Assembly: GCA_963737545.1 (NCBI GenBank)
Contig: CAVTTH010000003.1
Span: 372,001-436,000 of the forward strand
Direction of reading: 5' to 3'
DNA length: 64,000 nucleotides
Source: CAVTTH01 sp963737545
GTDB taxonomy: Bacteria; Verrucomicrobiota; Verrucomicrobiia; Chthoniobacterales; UBA10450
The notes beneath the pieces were generated by a model. It saw only the letters and a program-made list of their open reading frames with translations. It was not told the DNA's origin and did no database searches. Each line of letters starts with the position of its first letter. Within the stretch, counting starts at the first letter, position 1. Of this stretch, positions 26,701 through 33,702 are shown in pieces. The position numbers were made by a program, and so were the translations under genes.

Positions 26701-27336
26701 GAGCGACTCGGCGAAAAGTTTGTTCAGCGCAGGAGAAAAATTCTTCTCCGCCGTCGTCGTCCAATCCTTCGCCTCCTGCGCGTTCTTGTGTTGCAGCGCG
26801 ATCGCGGCTTTCGAGTATTGCACCGCCGGCGTATCCGCGGATAACTCGAACTTGGAAAGGATCGAATCGACCATGTTATCCTTCCCTTCGAGCAGATATG
26901 TCAGCAAAATCTTATACTGAATAAGCTGACTCGCCTCGGGCTGGAGTTCAGCCGCATTCGCTGTCAGCAATTTCTCGAAGCGATCCCGGGCTTCCGTCCA
27001 ATTCTTTTGGAGAAACGGAATCTCTGCCAAATTGAAGCGCGCATTCCAAAACTTCGGGTCGAGTTCGAGCGCTTTTCGCAGCGCCTCCTCGGCCTTATCG
27101 TAAACGCCCTGCCGCATCAAAATGACGCCGCGGAGATTTTGTGATTCAGCCAGGTCTGGCTGACGAGCATCAATCGCGTCCAGTTGTTTCAAGGCTTCGG
27201 CGAAATTGTTTGCGTCAAACTCGCGGAATGCCTTGTCATACATGGATTCGAGTTCCGCTTTTGACGGAGCGACGTTGTTCGCCGCAAACGAACTCAAGGC
27301 CAGAATAGCAATCGCTGCGATTTTTCGGATCTTCAT
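23743..27336 (-). CDS. 1197-residue TPR membrane protein with C-terminal sheet-like repeats
   Basis: After a signal peptide, two homologous TPR blocks (about residues 25-220 and 230-430) share motifs such as LNLRG.I.....D.AE..F.KAL..DPKF..A..NLA.IPF. A Ser/Pro/Thr-rich linker leads to one transmembrane helix (LLEAALVLAGVILAVW, about 625-650). A long acidic Pro/Ala-rich region follows. Residues about 1005-1197 hold at least five repeats of roughly 40 residues, of the type F-E-I-A-S-x-Q-L ... L-x-P-S-G-Q. Function is unknown. The TPRs suggest a protein-interaction scaffold at the envelope. Confidence 0.8.
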   Translation of the reverse strand: MKIRKIAAIAILALSSFAANNVAPSKAELESMYDKAFREFDANNFAEALKQLDAIDARQPDLAESQNLRGVILMRQGVYDKAEEALRKALELDPKFWNARFNLAEIPFLQKNWTEARDRFEKLLTANAAELQPEASQLIQYKILLTYLLEGKDNMVDSILSKFELSADTPAVQYSKAAIALQHKNAQEAKDWTTTAEKNFSPALNKLFAESLYEIGWLEKPAGQARAALELTSASEKNARTKAYAKTKFTEAEQAFQQRDLATALKALDEADGHDPDQAPYLNLRGEIFMEKKDFDQAEGFFKKALRADPKFREAQYNLAQIPFKKKEYAKARDRLEALFDSTPGGDKNQAAQLIKFKIFLTLLLEGKESRAQKMMEQFQFTGDTPALYYAQAAWEFSHKNPTKGNDWVASAKKIYSPALNIVFADSFYDLGWLEGAPIAEVPASSSPFGAQAGTSTGETGSLIEPSPIPGVALTRPQPLTESESPDLSLEKTPTTSGAEPSTSLSQAPALAGNTSPVEIITAATPGQTAPPSVTAQAAPGASVTIAASSPAAVVPKTSEPLTSSSAGAPVNPSAIADSSLAASPSSVDSSQHVPPLVATSSSTPVTHPAKAQAAEYSRTGSTTPWTLLEAALVLAGVILAVWGARVLLRPASPRGLAAMQVRGRSAPIMEPRFQKTKTAETQFAQDEQRAVNTRLAGGPPQLSIQLKALEPSVRRATIPVGKLTPTALVTEPAAVVAESSDNLITATPAESFVEMPVEKPVEEPADVDVLSRTAAGEVSEVFPIEVAPREDFASIEAAEEIGEVAQTEAPGEPAMEPPVTPAWAGFDSDFSSVGEPVVMPAKSEPPAWDVEQSFASEEVIASVESALDDHAEAATPENIEALESELEPIGQGQPIPYQTSATTPDSPIEVEAEVTKSETQVPPELAAEGFFARAAALAGFGALRPAVDTPSFASQVVSTDPSTPQSTTPAIMPEPTTPPPAPGIRTAPAVATPAAVVPGAAQSAVQITFSFEIASMQLTSAFKMGTLLLKPISKVVAMRLAPSQQPQPAMNLQVTFEVSSIQLAGNAIGTIRLTPSGQQRPSVLNTPSFAIAGLQLVSGSESAPVQLTPSQQGQTSVHVTAGFQIATVEFSPSFEIASLVLNSTSKRVLVQLPGAGPTTIEGAPIFEMTNVQLTPGGDIGMVQLSPSGAAAPRVTR

Positions 27337-27496
27337 GCCAGAACGCATACAACTCACGCCCAGTGGGTGCTGCAAGTTCTTTTTGCCCTTAACCCGAGCG
27401 CACGGCGTTGCCATTTTGGCAGAATTTAAGTCGCTAAAATGCATCTTCGCGCTCTTCAATTGAGATCGTTTTGACTGAGGATTACTCTCCGTTCAT

Positions 27497-28258
27497 CTAG
27501 CTGTTCAGATTTCCAACCAATCGCAGACCTTCGAGTGTCAGGTTTGGATGGATGGCATTGATCTCGCGCATCCGCGCCGCAATCAAATCAGCGTAACCGC
27601 CGGTCGCCACGACTTTGACATTCTTCCCGGCAAATTCCTTGCGTCTGATTTGCTTGATGATCTCGCGCACGAGCCCGCGATATCCGAACACGGCTCCTGC
27701 CAGCATGGCCTCGCGAGTCGACTTGCCGACTGCGCTCTTCGGCTCGCGCAGATTCAGTTTCGGCAACAACGCCGTGCGCTGATAAAGAAAGTTCGTCATC
27801 GACTCGAGACCAGGGGCGATCACGCCTCCGATATATGCGCCCCGGTTCGAAATGATGTCAAACGTCACTGCGGTGCCGAAATCGACGACGATCGCCGGAT
27901 ACCCGTACAATCTTGCGACCGCGACGGCGTTCGCGAGTCGATCCGCTCCAATGGATTTCGGCGATGGATAATCAACGCCGACGCCGAGCTTCGACTGTGC
28001 AGTCAGCCAGATGATTTTCCTCTTGCCGGCAGCTTGGCGGATGGCCGTGTTTTTCTTCGGAACCACCGACGAAACGATCAGAGTCCGGCAATGATGCTCG
28101 CGCAAAAACTTTTGCAATTCCGTGCGGGTAAGCTTCGCCGTCGGCAGACGGAAGGGCTTGGAGATTCGTTTTCGTGTCGAAAACGCCAGCTTCGTGAAGG
28201 AGTTGCTGATGTCGACTAACAAATATTCAGTCGAGGATTTTGCAGATGCGCGAAGCAT
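27497..28258 (-). CDS. coaX: Type III pantothenate kinase
   Basis: CoaX phosphorylates pantothenate in the first step of coenzyme A synthesis. Visible motifs are GADRLANAVAV (substrate site), IVVDFGTAVTFDII (catalytic Asp) and YIGGVIAPGLESM, in the ASKHA fold order. The N-terminal phosphate loop reads DISNSFTKLA where most family members have D-x-G-N-T, a notable change. The ATG at 28258 fits the family's start better than the longer frame. coaC and coaB lie 35 kb away in this window. Confidence 0.87.
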   Translation of the reverse strand: MLRASAKSSTEYLLVDISNSFTKLAFSTRKRISKPFRLPTAKLTRTELQKFLREHHCRTLIVSSVVPKKNTAIRQAAGKRKIIWLTAQSKLGVGVDYPSPKSIGADRLANAVAVARLYGYPAIVVDFGTAVTFDIISNRGAYIGGVIAPGLESMTNFLYQRTALLPKLNLREPKSAVGKSTREAMLAGAVFGYRGLVREIIKQIRRKEFAGKNVKVVATGGYADLIAARMREINAIHPNLTLEGLRLVGNLNS

Positions 28259-28345
28259 TGGATCGTGGGTTTCCTGCCGCCTACATGGAAGCGCTGATGG
28301 CGTCAAGCCTGCCAACGCACGAACGCGCGTCCCGCGAGTAACATG

Positions 28346-28454
28346 CTGTCATCCTTGAGCGCAGCGAAGGACCTCGCACTCGAAGTGGCGACACACAAGC
28401 CCTTTGCGTGATCCATCGTCGTGCGTGGGGTCCTTCACTTCGTTCAGGATGACA
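28346..28454. repeat. Inverted-repeat element with GTCATCCTTGAGCGCAGCGA-type arms
   Basis: The left arm (28346-28373) and right arm (28427-28454) are near-perfect reverse complements of about 28 bp, ending CTGTCATCC and GGATGACAG. They enclose about 50 bp. It lies in the 240-bp gap between the divergent coaX and hemB genes and resembles a short non-autonomous mobile element. A partial relative may lie at about 30225-30295. Confidence 0.8.
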
Positions 28455-28498
28455 GCGTCGAGCTTGCGACCGATGTCCGCTCCGCGTAGCCTCGCGCT

Positions 28499-29485
28499 GT
28501 GAGAAAACTGGTCCATCGGCCGCGTCGCCTACGCCGTTCGCCCGGCTTGAGAAACCTCGTGCGCGAAACGAAACTTAGCGCGCACGATTTTGTTCTGCCG
28601 CTTTTCGTTAGCGAGAAGTTGAAGAGTCGCCGCGCAATCGAAAGCATGCCGGGCGTTTTCCAACTCGCGCCCTCGGAAGTCGCTGACGAAGCGCAACGCG
28701 CGCACGATCTCGGACTTCAGGCCGTGATCCTCTTCGGCATTCCCTCGAAAAAAGATGAGCAGGCGAGTTCTGCTTACGACGAAAACGGTGTCGTCCAAAA
28801 AGCAGTGCGCGCCATCAAAACGAAATGTCCGGAGCTGGTCGTGATCACTGATGTTTGTCTCTGCGAATACATGAGCCATGGACATTGCGGCGTGACGAAA
28901 ATCGATGGCGACCACTTTCATGTCTTGAATGACGAATCGGTTGAGCTGCTCGCGAAAACGGCGCTTTCTCATGCGGCCTCTGGCGCGGACATGGTGGCCC
29001 CGAGCGACATGATGGATGGACGAATCGGCGCCATTCGCGAAACGCTCGATTCACACGGCTTCGATCAGACTGGGATCATGAGCTACGCGGCAAAATTCGC
29101 TTCTGTTTTTTACGGACCGTTTCGGGAAGCGGCCGAAAGTCCCCCGCAGTTTGGTGATCGCCGTTCCTACCAGATGGATTGCGCGAACGCGGATGAAGCA
29201 TTGCGCGAAGTCGCGTTGGATATCGAAGAAGGAGCGGACATCGTCCTGGTCAAACCCGCTCTTCCATATCTCGATATTCTGTGGCGCGTGCGCGAGCGCT
29301 TCGCCAAACCGACCGCCGTCTACCATGTCAGCGGCGAGTACGCGATGGTGAAAGCGGCTGTCGAGAAAGGTTGCTTCGAAGAGCGGCCCGCCGTTCTCGA
29401 GATCATGACCTCCCTGAAACGCGCCGGTGCCGATTTGATCATCACCTATTGGGCGCGTGAGCTGGCGGAATGGACGAAAGAGTAA
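28499..29485 (+). CDS. hemB: Delta-aminolevulinic acid dehydratase (porphobilinogen synthase)
   Basis: HemB condenses two 5-aminolevulinate molecules into porphobilinogen for haem. The protein has the N-terminal RPRRLRRSPGLRNLVRET, the zinc-site cysteines in DVCLCEYMSHGHCG, APSDMMDGRIGAIR, the lysine segment SYAAKFASVFYGPFR and the second Schiff-base lysine in VLVKPALPYLDI. The GTG at 28499 matches the family's start. Its 3' end overlaps the nuclease-like gene by 16 nt. Confidence 0.95.
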   Translation: MRKLVHRPRRLRRSPGLRNLVRETKLSAHDFVLPLFVSEKLKSRRAIESMPGVFQLAPSEVADEAQRAHDLGLQAVILFGIPSKKDEQASSAYDENGVVQKAVRAIKTKCPELVVITDVCLCEYMSHGHCGVTKIDGDHFHVLNDESVELLAKTALSHAASGADMVAPSDMMDGRIGAIRETLDSHGFDQTGIMSYAAKFASVFYGPFREAAESPPQFGDRRSYQMDCANADEALREVALDIEEGADIVLVKPALPYLDILWRVRERFAKPTAVYHVSGEYAMVKAAVEKGCFEERPAVLEIMTSLKRAGADLIITYWARELAEWTKE

Positions 29486-30198
29486 ATGCGCCGCGAGGAG
29501 AAACTGCCGCGCATCAGCGACTGAAGCGGCTCGCCTTGCTCTGGGCGCAGGCCAATGGTTACTCCGCCTGTGCTACGGAAGTGACGTTGCCGCAATCCCG
29601 ATTCCGCGCGGACGTGGCGGCGTTCCGTCCGGCCGCGAATGCGATCGGTCACACTGCGATCTTCGAGTGCAAACAGGCACGGCCTGATCTGCGCCGAGAC
29701 AACCGCTCTGGCGCGGCGCTCCGCGATCGCTTGAAGACACTTCACAAACGCCGACAGGTTTTGGAAAAACATCTCCGCATCAACTACCCAACTTTGCGCG
29801 CGGGCGATTCACTCTTTCCCGAGTTCGACTCCCACGACTTTGCCGCCATCGAGCATCACGGTTACGCGAGTGTCATCCGGCAAATGGTCGCGCTCCAAAA
29901 TCAACTCTTTGAGGGAACGAAGTTTGAGAAATTGCTGCGTTATCGCTGCGCCAACGTTTTCTTTCTCGTTCTCCCTAACGAAATCTTTCGGCCGGCTGAA
30001 GTTCCGATCGGCTGGGGTGCACTGGTCGAATCCGCGGGCTCAATCAGCCTGGTCCATAAACCGGTCTGGCAGGAAACCGCTTCCGAGAACCGGCTTCGCT
30101 TTCTGCAACGGATCGCTTCCGCCGGGACTCGGCAACTCAATCGCCGATTGGAAATCACGTTCGAAGAAATCCACGAAGCCCGACGCAAGATGCTCTAG
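29470..30198 (+). CDS. Predicted PD-(D/E)XK-type nuclease
   Basis: The 242-residue protein has an N-terminal helix followed by RFRADVAAFRP and, about 20 residues later, AIFECKQARPDLRRD. The D ... E-C-K spacing fits the PD-(D/E)XK core, as in MmcB-like DNA-repair nucleases. The remaining two thirds are helical with no further motif recognised. Its start lies inside hemB, implying translational coupling, though a functional link to haem synthesis is not obvious. A DNA-repair or restriction role is inferred from the motif only. Confidence 0.6.
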   Translation: MDERVNAPRGETAAHQRLKRLALLWAQANGYSACATEVTLPQSRFRADVAAFRPAANAIGHTAIFECKQARPDLRRDNRSGAALRDRLKTLHKRRQVLEKHLRINYPTLRAGDSLFPEFDSHDFAAIEHHGYASVIRQMVALQNQLFEGTKFEKLLRYRCANVFFLVLPNEIFRPAEVPIGWGALVESAGSISLVHKPVWQETASENRLRFLQRIASAGTRQLNRRLEITFEEIHEARRKML

Positions 30199-30333
30199 CT
30201 AGCAAATGATCTGGCTCATCGCGTTGTCATTCTGAGCGCTCGAACGAAAACAAGCCGGCCTCCAGCGTAGACCGGAAATGCCGGAGGGGAGGAAGTCATC
30301 CTCTGGCTGCGACGGAACTAAAATGATGATGAA

Positions 30334-30600
30334 TCAGCGATTGGCGGGGTGCCAACGACCGAGAGAATCGTAATACCCACGGGAATAATATGCAGGGTTG
30401 GTTGCGTCATTACTGCCGTAATAGTATGGACTGTTGGTATTGTAATAGTTCGGATCGAGGGGGTTCGATGTTTCCACGTCCGACGTGTGAACTCGAATGT
30501 AGTGGATTCTCCCATTGGCGTCGGTCACCGCGATGTAGGAATCTCCCGCGTACGCCGCGATAGCACCACACAGGAGGAACAATGCAAGTAGTGATTTCAC
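30334..30600 (-). CDS. Small secreted Tyr/Asn-rich protein
   Basis: An 88-residue protein with a signal peptide (MKSLLALFLLCGAIAAYAG). It has a short conserved-looking segment (DSYIAVTDANGRIHYIRV) and a Tyr/Asn/Ser-rich tail containing YYNTNSPYYYGSND. It has no known motif. The tail composition suggests an exported, possibly surface-associated peptide. Confidence 0.6.
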   Translation of the reverse strand: MKSLLALFLLCGAIAAYAGDSYIAVTDANGRIHYIRVHTSDVETSNPLDPNYYNTNSPYYYGSNDATNPAYYSRGYYDSLGRWHPANR

Positions 30601-30817
30601 AAAGCATTGTATGAACAGATCACGCGAGCGTCAATGGCAATCGCGCGTTTTGAGAAGCTTTTCGCTCGCGAATTTAAAAATCGCCTAACGAAATGCAAAT
30701 TGGCTGCAGCGAGATGGAGAGCGTGTCGGGCGGGAGTGAATGCGTTCTAACCATCTCAGAAATTGATCGCAGAACTCGCCTTCGCCAGCTGCATCGTCGA
30801 TTAGATGGCATGTAAGG

Positions 30818-30847
30818 GAGCGGGCGAGTTGTTAAACTCACCCGCTC
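30818..30847 (+). promoter_or_regulatory. Hairpin immediately upstream of the IS110 transposase start
   Basis: A 13-bp stem with one mismatch (GAGCGGGCGAGTT with AACTCACCCGCTC) and a GTTA loop ends one base before the ATG at 30849. It would cover the ribosome-binding region in mRNA, so it may limit translation or block read-through from outside. It may alternatively be part of the element's end structure. Confidence 0.55.
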
Positions 30848-30848
30848 T

Positions 30849-31955
30849 ATGAAAAATACAATCGTTCATCACGAAGGGACGACCTCACTCGAGGGCGTCG
30901 TTGGTAAAGTAAAACTTTCCAGTTCGCTCATCAAGCTCGGACTGGACATCCACCTCAAGCAGTACGTGGTGGTGGCGCAATACGATCAGTTGCTGCCGAA
31001 GGCAGCGCGGCGCTTTTGGCCTGGGGAGTTTGTTCCCTGGGTGGAGTCGTTGTTAAGGCAGGGGCACACGGTCCACGTAGTCTACGAAGCGTGCGGTTTT
31101 GGCTTCGGGCTGTATCGGCAGTTGCGTGTGGCCGGAGCCCATTGCTACGTCATTGCTCCACGTAAACTCGATGAACAGCGCACGGGAGTGAAGACCGATC
31201 CGCGCGATGCCACCACCCTGTGCCAGCGGTTGTCGCGTTATCTGGAAGGCAACACGCGGGAGTTGGCGGTGATCCGGGTGCCGAGCGAAGAAGAGGAACA
31301 GGCCCGACATGTCACGCGGCAGCGAGAGCAGCTGGTGCATCACCGGCAGAAGCTGGAGGCGCAGGGACGCAGTTTGTTGATTAGTCACAGTCTGCCGGCG
31401 CCGGCGCACTGGTGGAAAGAGCAAACCTGGACTCGACTGGGTAAACATCTACCGGGGTGGATCACGACGCGTCTGGCGGTGGCTCGACCTGCGCTGTTGA
31501 GCTTGCAGGGGCAGATTGATAGCCTAACGAGCCAACTGGAAGCGGCCGCTCCGCCCCATATTCCGGCCGGACTGGGCAAGCTGACTAGCGTGATGCTCAC
31601 CCGCGAGATCTGCGACTGGCATCGGTTTAACAATCGGCGCGCGATCAGTTCCTACACCGGGTTGTGTCCCGGGGAACGCAGCAGCGGCAGTAAGCGGGTG
31701 CCAGGCAGTGTGACCAAGCGAGGTAACCCGCGGGTAAGAGCAGCCCTGGTCGAATGTGCCTGGCGCATGGTCCGTTTCCAGCCGCAATATCCACCGGTCA
31801 AAAAGAGGCTGGCCGTTTTGGCCAAAGGAGCAAAGGCCACCGGAGCGGTGCGCAAAAAAGCGATCGTGGCCGTGGCGCGCCGACTGGCGGTGGATCTGTG
31901 GCGAGTGCATACCGGACGGCTCACGGCGCAACAATTGGGCTTAATCATCAAGTAA
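30849..31955 (+). CDS. IS110-family transposase (DEDD type)
   Basis: The 368-residue protein has an N-terminal RuvC-like DEDD domain with GLDIHLKQYVV, VYEACGFGFGLYRQL and KTDPRDATTL. The C-terminal transposase_20-type domain contains the serine segment TGLCPGERSSGSKRVPGSVT followed by KRGNPRVRAAL. Both halves and the length are complete, so it may be active. It inserts beside the 3' end of the convergent gpmI. Confidence 0.93.
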   Translation: MKNTIVHHEGTTSLEGVVGKVKLSSSLIKLGLDIHLKQYVVVAQYDQLLPKAARRFWPGEFVPWVESLLRQGHTVHVVYEACGFGFGLYRQLRVAGAHCYVIAPRKLDEQRTGVKTDPRDATTLCQRLSRYLEGNTRELAVIRVPSEEEEQARHVTRQREQLVHHRQKLEAQGRSLLISHSLPAPAHWWKEQTWTRLGKHLPGWITTRLAVARPALLSLQGQIDSLTSQLEAAAPPHIPAGLGKLTSVMLTREICDWHRFNNRRAISSYTGLCPGERSSGSKRVPGSVTKRGNPRVRAALVECAWRMVRFQPQYPPVKKRLAVLAKGAKATGAVRKKAIVAVARRLAVDLWRVHTGRLTAQQLGLIIK

Positions 31956-32165
31956 ATGAGTTCGAGGGGAACAGTGATGAGCTAACTCGAGCAACTCAAA
32001 GAGAACGCTTTGGAACGTGGCGTGTGTCCGGGGCCTAACCTGGTTGCCGATGCTGCCCGTGCGGCAGGCCGTGACGCTTCCGCGGAGACCGGAACGAGCA
32101 GATTACGCCCCGTCATTTCCGCGGGCGGCGGGAGGCCGAGCAAGAAAAGGAGCGTCGGCGCCACA

Positions 32166-33617
32166 TCAGCGAGGATTCCATCCTGACATCGAAATTTCGC
32201 ACGCATCGTCCGCGACGTAAACAAGATGGACCAGATTCGTGGTGTGGGCCGTGTTCGGAGAGCCGTCCGCGTTGCGCATCTGTTCGCAATTTCCATGGTC
32301 CGCCGTGATCAGACATTTTCCACCTAACGAAAGAATCTCCGGCACGATCCGGGCCACGCAATCATCGATCGTTTCGACGGCTTTGATTCCCGCTTCCACC
32401 ACGCCAGTGTGCCCGACCATGTCGGGGTTGGCGAAGTTAAGAATGATCAAATCGTAATTCGCCATCCTCGCACAGACTTCGTCCGTAACCTCCCGGGCGT
32501 TCATCTCCGGCTGGAGGTCGTATGTCGCCACCTTCGGGGATGGGATGATTTTTCGATCTTCGCCGGGAAAGGCGCGCTCAACGCCACCGTTAAAAAAATA
32601 AGTGACGTGCGGATATTTTTCCGTCTCGGCAATCCTAAGCTGATTTTTTCCCGCAGCGCTGACAACTTCCCCCAGAATATTGGTGAGCTTCTCGAAGGAA
32701 AAAATGAACGGAGACGGATAAGTCGCATCGTACTGGGTAAGCGTGACGTAATTCACGCGTGGCCAGACCTTGCGATCGAAGCCGTCGAAATCTTTCAGCA
32801 AAAACGCCTGGGAAAGTTGCCGCGCGCGATCTGCACGGAAGTTGAAAAACAAAACCGTGTCACCATCGTGAACTCGTCGTTCGTCTGGATGAGAAAAGAT
32901 GAGCGGCGGCATGAACTCATCGGTCTTGCCCTTCCCGTATTCGCTCCGTAAAGCGGCGGAAGGCGCCGAGTCACACTTCGTTCCGCGTCCCAGCACGATG
33001 GCGTTCCAGGCTTTCCTGGTGCGATCCCAGCGCCGGTCGCGATCCATCGCAAAATAGCGGCCAACGATTGTCGCGATCTGCGCTCCACTCTTCCGCAGCT
33101 TTTCCTCACAGGTTTCCAAGTAACTCGCACCTCCCGTGGGCGAGGAATCGCGGCCATCGGTAAACGCGTGAACCATGATATCTGTCACACCGGCGGCGTG
33201 CGCGGCATTTGCGAGCGCGATCAAATGCAAATAGTGGCTGTGAACTCCCCCATCGGAAACGAGCCCGAGAAGATGAAGACGGTGACCGCGAGATTTGGCC
33301 AGGGCCTCTTGGAGGGCCTTGTTTCGCTCGAGTTCGCCCTCTGCGATTGCCTTGTTGATCCGCGTAAGATCCTGATAGACGATTCGGCCTGCGCCCAGAT
33401 TGAGGTGACCGACTTCTGAATTCCCCATCTGTCCTTCCGGAAGCCCAACGTCGAGTCCGCTCGCGCTCAATTTTCCCATCGGATAATCGCGATAGAGTTT
33501 GTCGTGAAAGGGAGTCTTCGCCAGGAGCGTGGCGTCGCCGTTGGCCTCACGTTGCGCCGCGCCACCGGGATTGATTCCCCAGCCGTCCCGAATCAACAGC
33601 ATGACAGGCTTTGCCAT
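32166..33617 (-). CDS. gpmI: 2,3-bisphosphoglycerate-independent phosphoglycerate mutase, 3' end frameshifted
   Basis: The glycolytic enzyme interconverts 3- and 2-phosphoglycerate using two manganese ions and a phosphoserine. Ser67 lies in GQMGNSEVGHLNLGAGR; DGRDSSPTGG and ITADHGNCEQM are also seen. The ATG at 33617 begins MAKPVMLLIRDGWG. At about 32185-32195 the frame ends early (ADDACEISMSGWNPR, stop at 32166). The expected C-terminus, DGILADVAPTLLFLLGLP then PPAEMTGRNLL, continues in another frame and stays open to 31982, beside the IS110 element. The enzyme is usually essential, so a sequence error is plausible. Confidence 0.88.
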   Translation of the reverse strand: MAKPVMLLIRDGWGINPGGAAQREANGDATLLAKTPFHDKLYRDYPMGKLSASGLDVGLPEGQMGNSEVGHLNLGAGRIVYQDLTRINKAIAEGELERNKALQEALAKSRGHRLHLLGLVSDGGVHSHYLHLIALANAAHAAGVTDIMVHAFTDGRDSSPTGGASYLETCEEKLRKSGAQIATIVGRYFAMDRDRRWDRTRKAWNAIVLGRGTKCDSAPSAALRSEYGKGKTDEFMPPLIFSHPDERRVHDGDTVLFFNFRADRARQLSQAFLLKDFDGFDRKVWPRVNYVTLTQYDATYPSPFIFSFEKLTNILGEVVSAAGKNQLRIAETEKYPHVTYFFNGGVERAFPGEDRKIIPSPKVATYDLQPEMNAREVTDEVCARMANYDLIILNFANPDMVGHTGVVEAGIKAVETIDDCVARIVPEILSLGGKCLITADHGNCEQMRNADGSPNTAHTTNLVHLVYVADDACEISMSGWNPR

Positions 33618-33702
33618 CCTCGCGCACTCTGCCGATGATCCGAGTGGAGACAAGCGGTTCTTTCGTTGACAACGAATTGCGACCGCCCCACACATCAGCC
33701 TT

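Larger units (their letters stand above)
30818..31955 (+). mobile_element. IS110-type insertion sequence (limits approximate)
   Basis: The element is recognised from its transposase. IS110 elements lack clear terminal inverted repeats, so the exact ends cannot be set from one copy. The left limit is at or before the hairpin at 30818 and the right limit lies between 31955 and the end of gpmI near 32000-32100. Confidence 0.7.
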
